The translations under genes were made by a program, and so were the position numbers. From assembly GCA_013365325.1 (NCBI GenBank), contig JABVXV010000217.1, forward strand, positions 75,890 to 110,244: 34,355 bases of DNA, in the 5' to 3' direction. The DNA is from Dipetalonema caudispina (taxonomy: Eukaryota > Nematoda > Chromadorea > Rhabditida > Onchocercidae). This document shows, piece by piece, positions 22,641 through 34,355 of this stretch. The notes beneath the pieces are model-generated. The model was not told the DNA's origin and ran no database searches. It saw only the letters and a list, made by a program, of their open reading frames with translations. Within the stretch, counting starts at the first letter, position 1. Every line of letters starts with the position of its first letter.

Positions 22641-24045
22641 CCTTATTAAATCATAAATAATGGAAAGTGATCAGTGAAAAAAAAAAGTCAGTAAAAGTCT
22701 TATTGAGAAATCTTGTAAGCCAGGAATAATAATTTTATTACTATTATTTAAATTTCATTATATCAATAGAAAAGCTAATATTAATTGATGGGATATGAAA
22801 TAAAAAAAAAAAAAATTGAATTCTTAATTTCATACAAAAAAAAAACCGAAATATTTGAGGAATAAATTCATTTCTAATAGAAAAGAGGGGAAAAAAAAAA
22901 TGAATTTAATGCAAATAAAATAAATAGTTTATTTAGAAAATATTTGAATTCTAAGCAAACAATTATTCTTGATAAAAAATTTCCTTCAATTAATATTGTT
23001 TAACAAAAAAAAAAAAAAAAGAAAAGCAAAACAAAAAATAAATTTTGGAAATTATTATTTCATGCAACATTTAATAATATATGCTTGTTAATTTATTAAT
23101 TTCATCTGATAAATCAAAAACGAAAAATAAACGAATAAATTATGGATGAATTTTGATTAAAGTATAAATGTATGATGCTAAAAAAAAAAAAAAAAAACGA
23201 AAAAAGCAAAAAAAAAAATTTTTAAAAATTTATAATTTTTCAATTAATAAATTAATATTTTACATTCCTTTTTTTTTTTTTTTTTCTTTTAATATTTAAC
23301 ACTGTAAAATGAAATACGATACATCTTCATTACCATTTCCATTCTTATAAAACAGGTATTAATGTTTCAATAAATAATAACGGATATGAACAAAAATTTA
23401 CGGCCGAAATATGTTAAGATTGTTAATATAGAAAGCACAAAAAGGTCAAGCAATGATAAATAGGAAATTTGATTTTGATGAAATATTTCGCAAAATTAGT
23501 ATGAGAAGATTGTTATATCCTAAGGGCATAGTTTAATCTGTAATATTAAACTTTCACCTTTTTGCTTTCTTTCCTTAATTTAACAGGTGAGATATATTAA
23601 AAATAGGTAGTTACAATCATTGACTTTTAATTTAGGACGATATCATCTCTTTCACTCTATCTTTTTAATCAATACCATACATTTTATCAAAATTATTCCC
23701 TAAATCATTCGTCTTTTTTCCACTTCCTTTCACATTTTCCTCTTCCTTTTCATCCTTTTCACATCTTTTAATCTCTTATCCTTTTCATATCCACAAGACA
23801 ATGATACCATCTCATACCTATGAATTTCAAAAGAACTGTTTCTCCGTTAATTCTGGATTTAATCATATCGGCTGAGCAGTAAGTCATCCTTCTCCTCTTT
23901 GTAACCAAAAGAGAACGAAAGATTTTTGTCTTAAAATTTTTGCCAATTCAATTGAGCGTCGAAATTAATTTAACATTTCATTGACAATTTACAATTTGCT
24001 ACTTGTTATCATCACTATCACTGATAATATCAGAAAGAAGAAAAA
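22641..24045. other. Upstream region of the cuticlin gene
   Basis: A/T homopolymers up to about 23290, then a pyrimidine-rich tract (about 23640-23800, with TTCC and TTTCAC runs) and a mixed-composition stretch to the cuticlin start. Any cuticlin promoter should lie here, but I see no TATA box at a convincing distance. No coding frame of note. Confidence 0.5.
24031..24033 (+). promoter_or_regulatory. Possible SL trans-splice acceptor of the cuticlin gene
   Basis: GATAATATCAG ends 12 bases before the ATG, and no in-frame ATG lies between. An acceptor-like CAG this close to the start codon is typical of spliced-leader trans-splicing in nematodes. It has no strong T tract, so it is only a candidate. 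Confidence 0.4.
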
Positions 24046-26162
24046 ATGTTACGCATACAAATCTTCTCACTTTTATCCTATATAATAATAGCTGTTATTC
24101 ATGCTATTCCAATTGATAATGGTGTAGAAGGTGATCCTGAAATTGAATGTGGTTCAACAGATATTACTGTTAATTTCAATACGCGTAATACTTTTGAAGG
24201 TAATTTCTTTTTCTCTAATATTTTTTTATAATTATTTTTACAATCATTTTATTATTTTATCGTTAATTTCAATTAATAACATTATGAACTGTTAAAAATT
24301 TTTATGATTAAAATGCATAATTAAATTGAATTAATAAAATAATTAAAACAAATATAAGGAAAATTGATACATTAGTAACATTTAGATAGCAATTATAAAA
24401 GATTATAATTGATATTAGTTTAAAAAATAACAATCTAAAAATTTATTTATTAATTTCAGGACATGTATATGTTAAAGGATCATATGATAATCAAGATTGT
24501 CGTAGTGATGACGGTGGACGTCAAGTAGCCGGTATAACATTATCATTTGATACATGTAATGTTGCTCGGACAAGATCATTAAATCCACGTGGAATATTTG
24601 TTACAGCTGTTATAGTAATTACATTTCATCCACAATTTATAACAAAAGTTGATCGAACGTATAGGTTACAATGCTTTTATATGGAAGCTGATAAAACAGT
24701 CAGCACTCAAATTGAAGTTTCTGAGATGACAACCGCTTTTGTTACTCAATCAGTACCAATGCCTGTTTGTCGATATGAGGTAAATTTAATTTTTCATTTT
24801 AAATTATACATTTTCCTTTGTTTATATAATTTTGCAATTTTTTATTCAATAATGTATTAAAATTATAATTGTGGACAAAAAAAAAAAAAAAAAAAAAAAA
24901 CAACACTTACTTTTTAAAACTCCTAAATCACCTATATTTTTAATTAAATATTGAACTATACTATTTAAAATTACAATAACATTTCATTTTAAAAAAGAAT
25001 ATTTTCTTTTGTTTCTAAAATTATCAAAAATTTGGTTCAGATTCTGGATGGTGGTCCAAGTGGACAACCTGTCCAATATGCTAATATCGGGCAACCAGTG
25101 TATCATAAATGGACATGCGATTCGGAAACTGCAGATACATTTTGTGCTTTAGTTCATTCCTGTTATGTTGATGATGGTAGTGGTGATAGCATTAATTTGA
25201 TTAACGAAGAAGGATGCGCATTAGATAAATATCTTCTAAACAATTTAGAATATCCCGCTGGTATATAATTTTCAGTAAAAAAAAATTCTTGATTATATTC
25301 TATTAATTTTTCATATATAAACATTATTAATCATTTAAAAATTTTCAAATATAATTTTGTTTAATATTTCTAAATGTTGAAATTATAATCAAACAAATAT
25401 TATTGCAAATTTTAGATTTAATGGCTGGACAAGAAGCACACGTTTATAAATATGCTGATCGTTCAGAACTCTTCTATCAATGTCAAATAACGATAACAAT
25501 AAAAGAGCCAGATGGTGAATGTATCCGACCACAGTGTCGTGAACCAGAAGGTTTTGGTGCTACAACAAGACAACTCATACGACGATCATCCAGGAAAAAA
25601 CGTGATACAAATGCTTGGTATGATCCAACTAATACATTGGATGTTAGAACTGAAATGAGTACATTAGAAATTATGGATGAAAAGGTAAGTAATATTTTTT
25701 TCTAAATTAAATATAATCTATACTAATTGTAGGTTTTAATAATAAATTTTGATGATAATACCAATTATTAATTGTTTTTAAGTAATAATTTAAATTAATT
25801 TTCTTTTACATATTAATTTAAATAATTCTTTTGTAATTTAAATCTATTTTTTTTTATAATTAAAATTAAAAAAATTATGAAATAATTTCTACATTACCAT
25901 AATTTTCAAATTTTTTTTCAAAAAACGATTGAAATAAATAAATAAAGTTAAACTTATTTAGGATAACGATGTGGTGCTAAAATTGAAACAAAATCATAAT
26001 GAATTAATTGATTTATCACCGATACATATTTCATTTACTCCGGCAGGTTTATGCTTCTCAAGTGGTATATTTGCTATAATTATTGCCATATTTGGAACAT
26101 TATTATGTATTATTTTCATCATTATTATTTTCTCTCTTCGACGAATGCAATTAAAATTATAA
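24046..26162 (+). CDS. Cuticlin (CUT-1/CUT-3-like ZP-domain cuticle protein), 387 aa
   Basis: Cuticlins are zona-pellucida-domain proteins that polymerise into the insoluble inner (cortical/alae) layer of nematode cuticle. Exons: 24046-24199, 24460-24779, 25041-25260, 25416-25684, 25962-26162; total 1164 bases, all in phase. Residues 1-20 are a signal peptide with likely cleavage after VIHA. The ZP domain runs about C35-C272 and has hallmark cuticlin motifs: FNTRNTFEGHVYVKG, GGRQVAGI, SLNPRG, FHPQFITKVDR, CFYMEADKTVSTQIEVS, PMPVCRYEILDGGPSGQP, HKWTCDSE, EEGCALDK, AGQEAHVYKYADRS. A furin-type site RKKR|D lies at 291-295. A hydrophobic transmembrane helix spans about 357-378, followed by the short basic tail SLRRMQLKL. 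Export, furin cleavage and release from the membrane anchor before assembly is the expected route. The region between ZP domain and anchor is short and lacks the Ala-rich stretch I remember from CUT-1. Family certain; the exact paralogue is not decided. Confidence 0.96.
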
Positions 26163-26397
26163 TTTTTTAAAAACTTATTAGTTTATTAAAGAATTCATAA
26201 TATTATTTGATAAATCTTATGCACTTCATATAATATTATAAAATTATTACTTAGAAATGTATAACATTTTTAACAAAATTTTTTTGGTAAAAAAAATTTT
26301 TCAAATTTTTAATCAGTTATGAAAAGTTTAGTTTAGTGTAACAATAACAATTTAATTAAAATTGTATTTCTAATCAATAGAACTATTAAATTTGACA

Positions 26398-26450
<53 letters not shown>

Positions 26451-29400
26451 TTAATTTCGATGAAATTTGTAAATTTATATAATATATAATTAATGCATTT
26501 TTATCACTACATTTTTTCATATCTTTCAGAGCTTATGCTTGAAATTTTTCAATTTTTCATATAAGTCTATTTTATAGCATTATGTATAATATAATTAAAT
26601 CAGTTATCAATTTCTTTTTTTATAAATTATTAATAGTTTATTCAAAAAAAAATTGTAATCTAATTATAATTATCATACTGTTATCATATATGTATCTTTA
26701 TTTACTTTTTTTTTTCTTTTTTACCGATTTCAAAAAGCAATGACAATTTTGTAGCCATAAATATTTGTACTTTACCCTTTTTTTTATTTCAATTTCATCA
26801 CTTCTATCATTTTATTATCCCTTTTACCTAATATCATTTTAATCAAAATAATTTTCGCTCCTCTTTTCATTTCCAATTTTTTAGCTCTTTTTTTTTTTTC
26901 GGTTTTCTAGTATTTCATAATTTTGATTTTCCTCTTTTTAATTTTCAAATAATTTGAATTTCACTACAAAATTAATTACTTTTATCATTTTTTATCGTAA
27001 TATTTCCTGCTTCTCTTTTTCCCCTATCCATTTTCATCTTTTCAACCAATCAATTCACAATATTCTTCCTTAGTAATAAATCCTAGTATAACATTTCCTT
27101 ATCACTAAATCAATTAATCATATCATTCAAGGCTGATTTTTCATCCGTATTCTTCACAAAAAAAAAAAAAAAGAAACGAAAAATTTTACCTTATTAAATC
27201 TCAATAATTTCCCTAATTTTATTTCTTTCATTCATCTTATCTTTGCTCTCCAATACTTTCCAATTTTTTTTTATCAATCATTACATTTTCTCTCTTTAGT
27301 AATGTCAAGGTTCATTCCAATAATATATGCATATAATTTTTCCCATAATAGCAACGCAACAAAATCATAAAGCAAAAGAAGAAAGGAAGAAAAAAAGAAC
27401 TGATTTTCTCAATTTATCAATTGATAATTTCAATAAAATTGTCACTTTTATTATTTTACATATTTATATTAATTTATAATTTAAAATCCTATAATTTCTA
27501 ATTTACTTAATAATAGATATCATTTTTTCTTCTAGCAAAAATTTACTCTTCTCTTTTTCTCCTTTGTTTCTTCTCATTCTCTCACTCTCTCTCTCTCTCT
27601 CTCTCTCAATCCTTCTATCTCTTTCCCTCTCCCATTACTTGTGAATTTTTTTTTTTTTGCAAATAGTTTTGTTTAATTTAATCCATCATAAGATAAATGC
27701 TCACTACACATTACTTAACATTACTCATTAATTTAAATCAATGTATATAATTCTTTTCCACTTTTCATCCTTTCTATCATTTCAATACCTGATTGATAAT
27801 TTACCGTAAATTTTTCACTTCTTACTTTTTTTTTCTCTCTCTCTCTCAAACCCTTTCCCTTTCCACATCTTCTTCAATCATCAACAATTTTATAATTTCA
27901 ATTCTAGTTTCAAAATGTTTAGAAAATAATTTTTAGTGAAAAATTTTCCACTATTTCTTATCATAATTCAACTCTCACATAATAAAAATAGTAAGTTCCT
28001 GCAGTTTTTGGATTTTTCTTCCTGCTATAATTTGGAAATGTTAAATTTTTTTTTTTTTTAAAATTTTAATTTTAACAAAATCATCTTGTTGTACCTACTT
28101 TTTCTTTTGCTCTTTCACTCATTTATTTATTACCTACGATCAGTTACAAAATCTTTTACCTTTTTTTTTGATGACATTTTCTTCTGTTTACTTGTTTGTA
28201 TCCTTTAACAAATCTTCTGCCAACAATAATTCCTGTTTTTCGATCAAAATCTGTTCACCACTTTACCTATTATCGCTTAAATCTCTTGACCTCATCTAGT
28301 GAAAAAAAAAGCGATAAATTTTCGAAGTTTGAAACTTCCAAAACCTATCAACCTACTTTTAAATTTTTTTTCCAAATTTTCATAGTTTCAATTTAGAGAA
28401 CAAAGGAAAAAAGAAAAAAAAAATGAAAAATCCCACTGATTAAGACGATAATAAAACAATGAACCGATCGTTCAATATTATGAATCTCATTTTATCATTT
28501 TCTAAACTTCTCAAATTATTTTACCACTCGTAAATTTGATTTTATTAAAAATTAAAAAACTGTTTATTAGTTTCAAATCACACATCATAGTTAATATATC
28601 AATCCTTTTTTAGTTAGCATATCATCAAGTATTATAGTCTTTACATATCTAATCAATAGTTATTGACGCGTTGTATTAATATTATACTAACTCAAAAATG
28701 ATTTTGAAATTACTCAAAATTTTTTCATCTCATTAATCTTAAATTAAACTAATACAATTCTATAAATCATAATAAATTAACAATATCGATCAAAATTTAA
28801 CACAAAAAAAAAAAAAAAAAACACCGGAATTTTTTTTTTTTTTGCATTCATTATTAACATTGCGGAAATTGAAGAGAAGAGAAAAAAGAATCGAATGATT
28901 AAATCAATGAATTGTTACTTAATAATTAATAATTAAGCAATTTTTCCATGCAATAATGTCTATTATCATCCTATCAGAAATAAATGAAAGTGGAATTGTT
29001 ATTTGTTATCAATTTGTTGAAAAGACACGAAATTATCCTTTTCAACCATAAAAACTGTTATTATATGTTAATTGTTTATTTGCAGTTTTTTTTTCCACTG
29101 ATAAAAAAAGAAAAGAGAGAAAAAACAAAAGGCAAATCGTTATTAATTTTTATCATTACACTTAAATTTTTTTATCATTCCATTTTTTTCTTATCATTAC
29201 GTACACATTTAAATGATCAATTGAAGATCTATTATTTTATGCATTAAATTTGACTGTAAAGATAGTAACTGAAATATCATTTCAATTAAGGTTAAGAATA
29301 ACATTTAGCATAAAATTCATCATTAAAGATCTTTTTGTTTCACAAATATACGACAAATTACAACTGCATTGTAAATGATGCGTTTTTTTTTTTTTTTTTT

Positions 29401-30128
29401 TAATTTATAAAATGTTAAATAATTCACAAAGGAATTAAAATGTATTTTAATTAGCTGGCAATTAATGCTCAAATAAATTTGCCATTTTGGATTCAATTGC
29501 TTTATAAATTAAGCATAATACACTTTACTGGAAACAAATTATAATCATATGATTTAAAACTTTGGAATTTTAATGGATGATTTTTAAAATCATTATTTCA
29601 TCCGTTAATTGCATTAAATAAAATTCGAAACAATCTTTAGATGATACAATTATGAAATGTTTTTGTAAATAATATAAATGTATTTCTTTTTCATCACTGT
29701 TCTTATCAATAATTCCGTTGGAAATTATCAAACAATATTTTTCTAATCAAATAATTCATCTCTACTAATATCTCAGGCATAATTATTGTTCATTTTTGTG
29801 AAATTTTCCAATCTACCTGATGAAAATTCAAATTATTACTTGTCATATGATCAATATTGTATGAGTCATTTGTTTATCATTTTTGATAGATTGCGTTAAC
29901 TATGATAAATATAATTTTGTGGCACATTGATGTTATCATTACTTGAAATTTGTTACTTTGAAAGTTGTTAAAAATGAGGAAAAGCAGAAAATTTGAATCG
30001 AATTACATACACACAAGTATCATGAAGCATATTTATAATAATTTTAAGCAAATCGGGCAGTTAAATAATTAATGATTAATTAAACTAAAATTTCATATTT
30101 AATAAGTCAATGAAATGAAATGGTTTTA
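26163..30128. other. Intergenic region after the cuticlin gene; low-complexity, no gene seen
   Basis: No AATAAA is close to the cuticlin stop; ATTAAA at 26185-26190 is the best near candidate. The rest holds a CA microsatellite (26401-26448), a long pyrimidine-biased stretch (about 26700-28400, with a CT run at about 27584-27606) and many T and A homopolymers. Open frames at 28196-28396 and 28984-29247 are A+T-driven, with no motif or splice context. Confidence 0.6.
26401..26448. repeat. CA dinucleotide microsatellite
   Basis: About 24 perfect CA units, directly visible, about 240 bases after the cuticlin stop. Likely length-variable. Confidence 0.97.
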
Positions 30129-30160
30129 TTTCGGAACATCGCAAGAATTTCGTTCCGGGG
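30129..30160. repeat. Short G+C-containing hairpin
   Basis: CGGAAC (30132-30137) pairs with GTTCCG (30152-30157) across a 14-base interior; three flanking T-G wobble pairs extend the stem to nine. The G+C content stands out in this A+T-rich stretch. No known RNA family is recognised and the stem is too short for a microRNA precursor. Confidence 0.5.
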
Positions 30161-33100
30161 AATTAATAATATAAAATCCAACACTATTATTCTGAAATCA
30201 ACTACATTCAACGGATCTGCATGGATATGACAATTGAATTTACACATAAATTACATATTAATTATTCCATTATTTCATTTCATATTTCTTGCAAATGCAC
30301 CTCGATGAACAACATTAAGCTTTGATAACATTATAACAAAAACAATGAAAAAAAAAGGGAAAAATTGTCAGATTCTTTTTAATGAAATAAATAATTTAGA
30401 CAAGTAAATAAAACTTGAAAATATTTATAAGAAAAAAATTTCAATCGGAACTAAAATACTTTATATTTTATCCAGTGGAGAATTGATTTGAATAATTCAT
30501 TAAATGATTGATTTCTTAACTGAATAATTTAACAAGCAATATTTTCACTTTGAATTCAAACTTATTATTTTACTATTTTCTTCCTTTTTTTTTTAAAAAA
30601 TGATATGAAAATTCTTGTTCTTTTCAATTTAATCATATTGTTTTGCATGACACAGCAATTGTGAATAAGAAGATGACAAGATAGAAAAACTTGTTGTTTA
30701 AATAAGTAAATTGATTTTACAAGTAATTAATGAAAAGATTTTTTTTTAACACCTTTTTGATTAAATTTCGATTTATCTTCGTTGGAATTCATTAATGTCG
30801 GATAAATAATTTGCTTTTTTGTTGCTTAATTTTCCAATATTAAATTTATGATTTCTATAGATGTACCATACTACATTTCAGCAAAATCAAAGATCGATTC
30901 TTAAAATACGAATTAAAATATATCGAAAAATTGTAATGAATAATAATTCTTTCTTATCAGCATATTTCTGAAACGTAATTGCCGTTCAAAATTAAATTCT
31001 ATGAGTACTTATAGAAATCAATTTAAAATGCCAAAAAAAAAAAATCATGTATGTATATAGTTAAAGTATTTACATTCGATAAATTTATTGATAAATGGGA
31101 GAAAAAAAAAAAAAACAAAAATCTAATATTAGAAATTAAATTTTACCTTTAAATCTGTGCGAACACTATGTCATTTAAGTAACAATAATTTATAATACTA
31201 ATTCAAACTGATAATTTTATGTCATTCATATGATTAAATTTAATATTTGGAATATTTTGGGGCAAAAAAAAATTTACGCAAAATATTTTATTAAACATTT
31301 CTAAAATATTTAATATATTTTTGTTATATTAAAATAATTGTATGATATATGTATTTCTGATGTTATCAACTAATATATTCCCAAAAATATTGCATGCAAA
31401 TGTATAAAACATAATTGAAATTAAATATTTTTCATTTATGGAATGATGTATTATCACGTCTAATAAACGTCAAGATGCGTAATTAAAGCATTTGTTTCCA
31501 ATGTAATATAGTAGTTGTGTTGTATATTTCATATGATAAGGTAGTATTTTCTTTTAGTGATAACATATGATATGATTAAGCATTCAGATAGAATTTTATT
31601 AATGCCTCATTCCTTTTTTTTTTTTTGAGGCACAAAAAAAAAGCAACAATTTTTTTTTTTTTTTTTAAACATATTTTATTTATCAGTTGCTAATTTTCCA
31701 TTAATTACTCTTTTTTCCTTATTAACAAATAACTTTTTTAGCACAGTGTTAATAAGTTCAGATTTATTTTATTGCTATGCTTCACTTTATATTTTTGTTT
31801 GTTTCAATATTTTTAATCAAAATTATATTTGCAATTATGTGTTCAAATTTAAAAATTATGTTCAAAATAATAAAATATTTTTCCACCAAATGGAAACATT
31901 TGACGAATTATTTATCAATCATTGTAATCATAATTCATTGTTATTTTTGCGATAAATTCAATAAAAATTATTGGATTGAAATTTTATGTGAATAAAGATT
32001 TAGCATATATAGAATTGATAATAGCTTCGTTTAAATTTTAATTTTTCAATGAATAAATTGGATAAAATTTTTGATCTAACTACTAAATTTTTTTATTGTA
32101 AATTGATTGAAATTTTTGCATCATTTTTTTATTGTATTTTTTATCATTTTTTTTTTTTTTTTTTTTTGTTTTCATCATTGCATGTTTTATAATTAAGATT
32201 TTTTTGAAATTGTTAAATATGATTGTAAATGCATTAATAAATATAGAATTGAACAAATTGAAAAATGAGGAAAAAAAAAAGTGAAAGAGGAAAAGAAATT
32301 AAATAACATCCAGAAGGGATGCATGGAAAATACATCATTTTGACAAAATGTTATTTTCATGTCTTTACATATTGTTAAAAAATTTTCGCCGTTTCTTTTA
32401 CATGTATTTCATATTATATCCCATTTATAAATATGTAAATTATATTTAATTTTTAAATTACCAACAATGAACATAGTATACTTTACAATAATTACTAAAT
32501 ATGAATATACATCAATCTAATGCAATAATACTTATGATGTACATTTAATAGAGAAATTACACTTAATGATAATTAATTAAATATTATCGATAATTTCTTA
32601 TTTATCTATGCAATACATTCAGGCTTACAGAATTAAGTCTAGAAAAATTAGATTTACAAAATTAAAATTAAATCTGCAAATTATATATACATATTTTTTA
32701 ATTATATATATATATATGTAATAAAAATTTGCATGATCCGATTCTATTTATTTGAAGCATAGTTGTAATTCTTGTCGGTCGAATTTAATTAAACTTAAGG
32801 TAGTTACTGTGAATTCAATTGTGTATACATTTAGTTTGATGTTAATTGATCAATTAAATGATAAGCAAAAATATTGCATGAACAAAAATTTTCAATAATA
32901 GAATAGATGAACTCTTAATCTTTATCATTCGATTTTTTTTTTCATGAAATTTAAATAAACAAAATGATGAACTTTTTTTTTTTCAACAAAAAAATATCGA
33001 ATGTTAGTATGGAAGTAACTTGGCATATTCTATCTCAGCAAGTAATTAATTCTTAAATGCATCCTAAAAAGTGATCCGAACAACTTTATCATTTTTTTTT

Positions 33101-33505
33101 TTTTAAATTTATTTTGAAACTAATATTTTCATGTACTATCTAATAACATCAGAATAATTCAATTATATCATTCTCGCTTTTCAAACAAATTCAAATTACA
33201 CTAATAACAGTACATTATGATACACATGAATTGGATATATATGTAAATATACATGAATTATCATAATATTATCGATTGATAATCAATATAAGAAATGATT
33301 ATTATGGTCTATTTTTGTTTTCATTTTAGTTTGAAAGTAAAATTAATTGATAATGATAAAGATTCCGACAAAACAATAGAAAAATAAAAACGAAGGAAAA
33401 AAAAAAAAAGAATGAAGAAAGATGTCGCGTTAAATTCTCGGCAATTTATTTTTCTATTATCTTCCTTATCCCACCTTCATAACCTATCTTACCCGTCTTC
33501 ATTCT

Positions 33506-33553
<48 letters not shown>

Positions 33554-34355
33554 CCAAACAAAATAACGATAAAACTAATAACAACAAGAACGATAACAAC
33601 AACAACAACAACAACAATAATAATAATAACAATAATATTAGAATTAATTATTCAAAAGTATCAATGGTACATTTTGCTTAAGAGATTTTATTTTTGAACA
33701 GATATGATAAAACTATCAACTTGAAAACAGACTCAATCTACAGGTTAACTTGATAATAGGTAGAAATGGTGATGATAAATAATGAAAAAGTGAAAAATGA
33801 AATGAAATTGGATAATAATAATAATAGTGATTAAAATAATGATCATGATGATAACAGTAATGATAATGATAATGATTGGGTATGAAAGATAAAAGGATGG
33901 ATGATGGAAAAAAGACAACAACAATTTTGTTTGAAATTAAAAATGATGAAACAAAAGTGAAGAGATGTAAAAATGAATAGAGAGAAATTGACAAGAAGAA
34001 AAGATGGAATTTTTTTGATAAATGTTATCATTGAATTTATTGCTGTATACATACATATTTACACGTACGTATACATATACGCACACACGTACACGTACTT
34101 ACATAAACTTTATTACACTAAAAATAGATATCGGCAAAAATGCGGGAAAGAAATCAGTTTAAATTTTTAATTTTCAGATTAACAAAATGTATATCGGGAA
34201 ATGAGAGAGAAAGAAAAAAAAAAAAAAAAAAAAAAAACGAAATTGGTGGAACTGATACGAAAAACAGACAAATTCATAATCACTACAGTGAAACAATAGT
34301 TTTCGTCTTGTTTTTTCTTCATCGTCTTCGTCTTCTTCTTTCACCTAACCTTTTT
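30161..34355. other. Right-hand intergenic region; repeats and homopolymers only
   Basis: Holds a 7-bp inverted repeat TGCCTCA/TGAGGCA (31603-31632) around a T run, many T and A homopolymers, a T run of over 40 bases (about 33509-33553) followed by ACA/AAT repeats (about 33595-33640), a purine-rich stretch (about 33740-34010) and a TA/CG-containing alternating stretch (about 34045-34100). Open frames here (31746-31995, 33412-33681, 33716-34170) come from biased composition or simple repeats. The start of a further gene beyond 34355 cannot be judged. Confidence 0.55.
33509..33640. repeat. Long poly-T tract followed by ACA/AAT microsatellite
   Basis: An uninterrupted T run of over 40 bases, a short unique linker, then (ACA)n and (AAT)n units. 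A frame across both (poly-F then poly-N) is an artefact of the repeats. Confidence 0.95.

Noticed and set aside
22466..22660. 64-codon open frame rich in M, Y, V and C
   Set aside because: It is entirely the TATG/TG microsatellite read as protein.
28984..29247. 87-codon open frame
   Set aside because: Lys/Phe/Ile-rich peptide typical of random A+T-rich DNA; no neighbouring exon.
31746..31995. Two overlapping plus-strand open frames of about 70 codons
   Set aside because: Hydrophobic, A+T-driven peptides in two frames of the same DNA, with no start context, splice partner or recognisable family.
33412..33681. 89-codon frame with poly-F and poly-N
   Set aside because: It consists of a poly-T run and an ACA/AAT repeat; no splice or family support.
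33716..34170. Overlapping open frames on both strands (33716-33994 -, 33843-34052 -, 33973-34170 +)
   Set aside because: Mutually overlapping frames over purine-rich and alternating simple sequence; no motif and no consistent codon use.
34300..34355. Possible spliced-leader or snRNA gene near the right edge
   Set aside because: No SL1-like leader, Sm site or known snRNA box was seen here or elsewhere in the window on either strand.
1..34355. Transposons, endogenous viral sequences, CRISPR arrays or bacterial (Wolbachia-type) insertions
   Set aside because: No transposase, reverse transcriptase or capsid motifs, terminal repeats or target-site duplications, and no long uninterrupted bacterial-style frames were seen. 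All repeats found are tandem, simple or short.

Overview
The window looks like nuclear DNA of a parasitic nematode, most likely a filarial (spirurid, clade III) worm. The evidence is a very A+T-rich background, short introns with nematode-style ends (GT...TTTCAG or TTTTAG), a cuticlin gene of the CUT-1/CUT-3 type, and a hairpin that matches the nematode mir-44/45 microRNA family. The species cannot be named from the sequence alone. All splice models were built by hand from reading frame, splice phase and remembered family sequence.

Layout. 1-4023 (+): the 3' two-thirds of an SCP-X gene, a peroxisomal 3-ketoacyl-CoA thiolase fused to an SCP2 lipid-transfer domain. It has eleven exons here and ends in the peroxisomal signal AKL; the N-terminal part lies upstream of the window. 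4024-10579: 6.5 kb without a protein gene. It holds a mir-44/45-like hairpin on the minus strand (7189-7280), a 30-bp tandem duplication beside it, a degenerate ~220-bp duplication, a dense cluster of TGATAA (GATA-factor type) motifs and microsatellites. 10580-19147 (+): an 18-exon gene for a 665-residue protein with one extended-Tudor-like domain; one intron carries a near-perfect 3 x 104-bp minisatellite. 19148-24045: intergenic, with simple repeats, a ~120-bp tandem repeat array and a tRNA-Lys(UUU) gene on the minus strand. 24046-26162 (+): a complete five-exon cuticlin gene with signal peptide, ZP domain, furin-type site, transmembrane segment and short basic tail. 26163-34355: 8.2 kb without a recognisable gene, only low-complexity tracts, microsatellites and a few short hairpins.

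The three protein genes share a strand, but they are kilobases apart and functionally unrelated: peroxisomal beta-oxidation, a Tudor-type RNP scaffold or adaptor, and cuticle structure. Nothing suggests an operon. No integrated virus, transposase, CRISPR array or defence system was seen. The most interesting item is the mir-44/45-like precursor. After it come the thiolase-SCP2 fusion (kept here, split in C. elegans), a GC-AG intron supported by protein phase, the divergent Tudor core and the repeat arrays.
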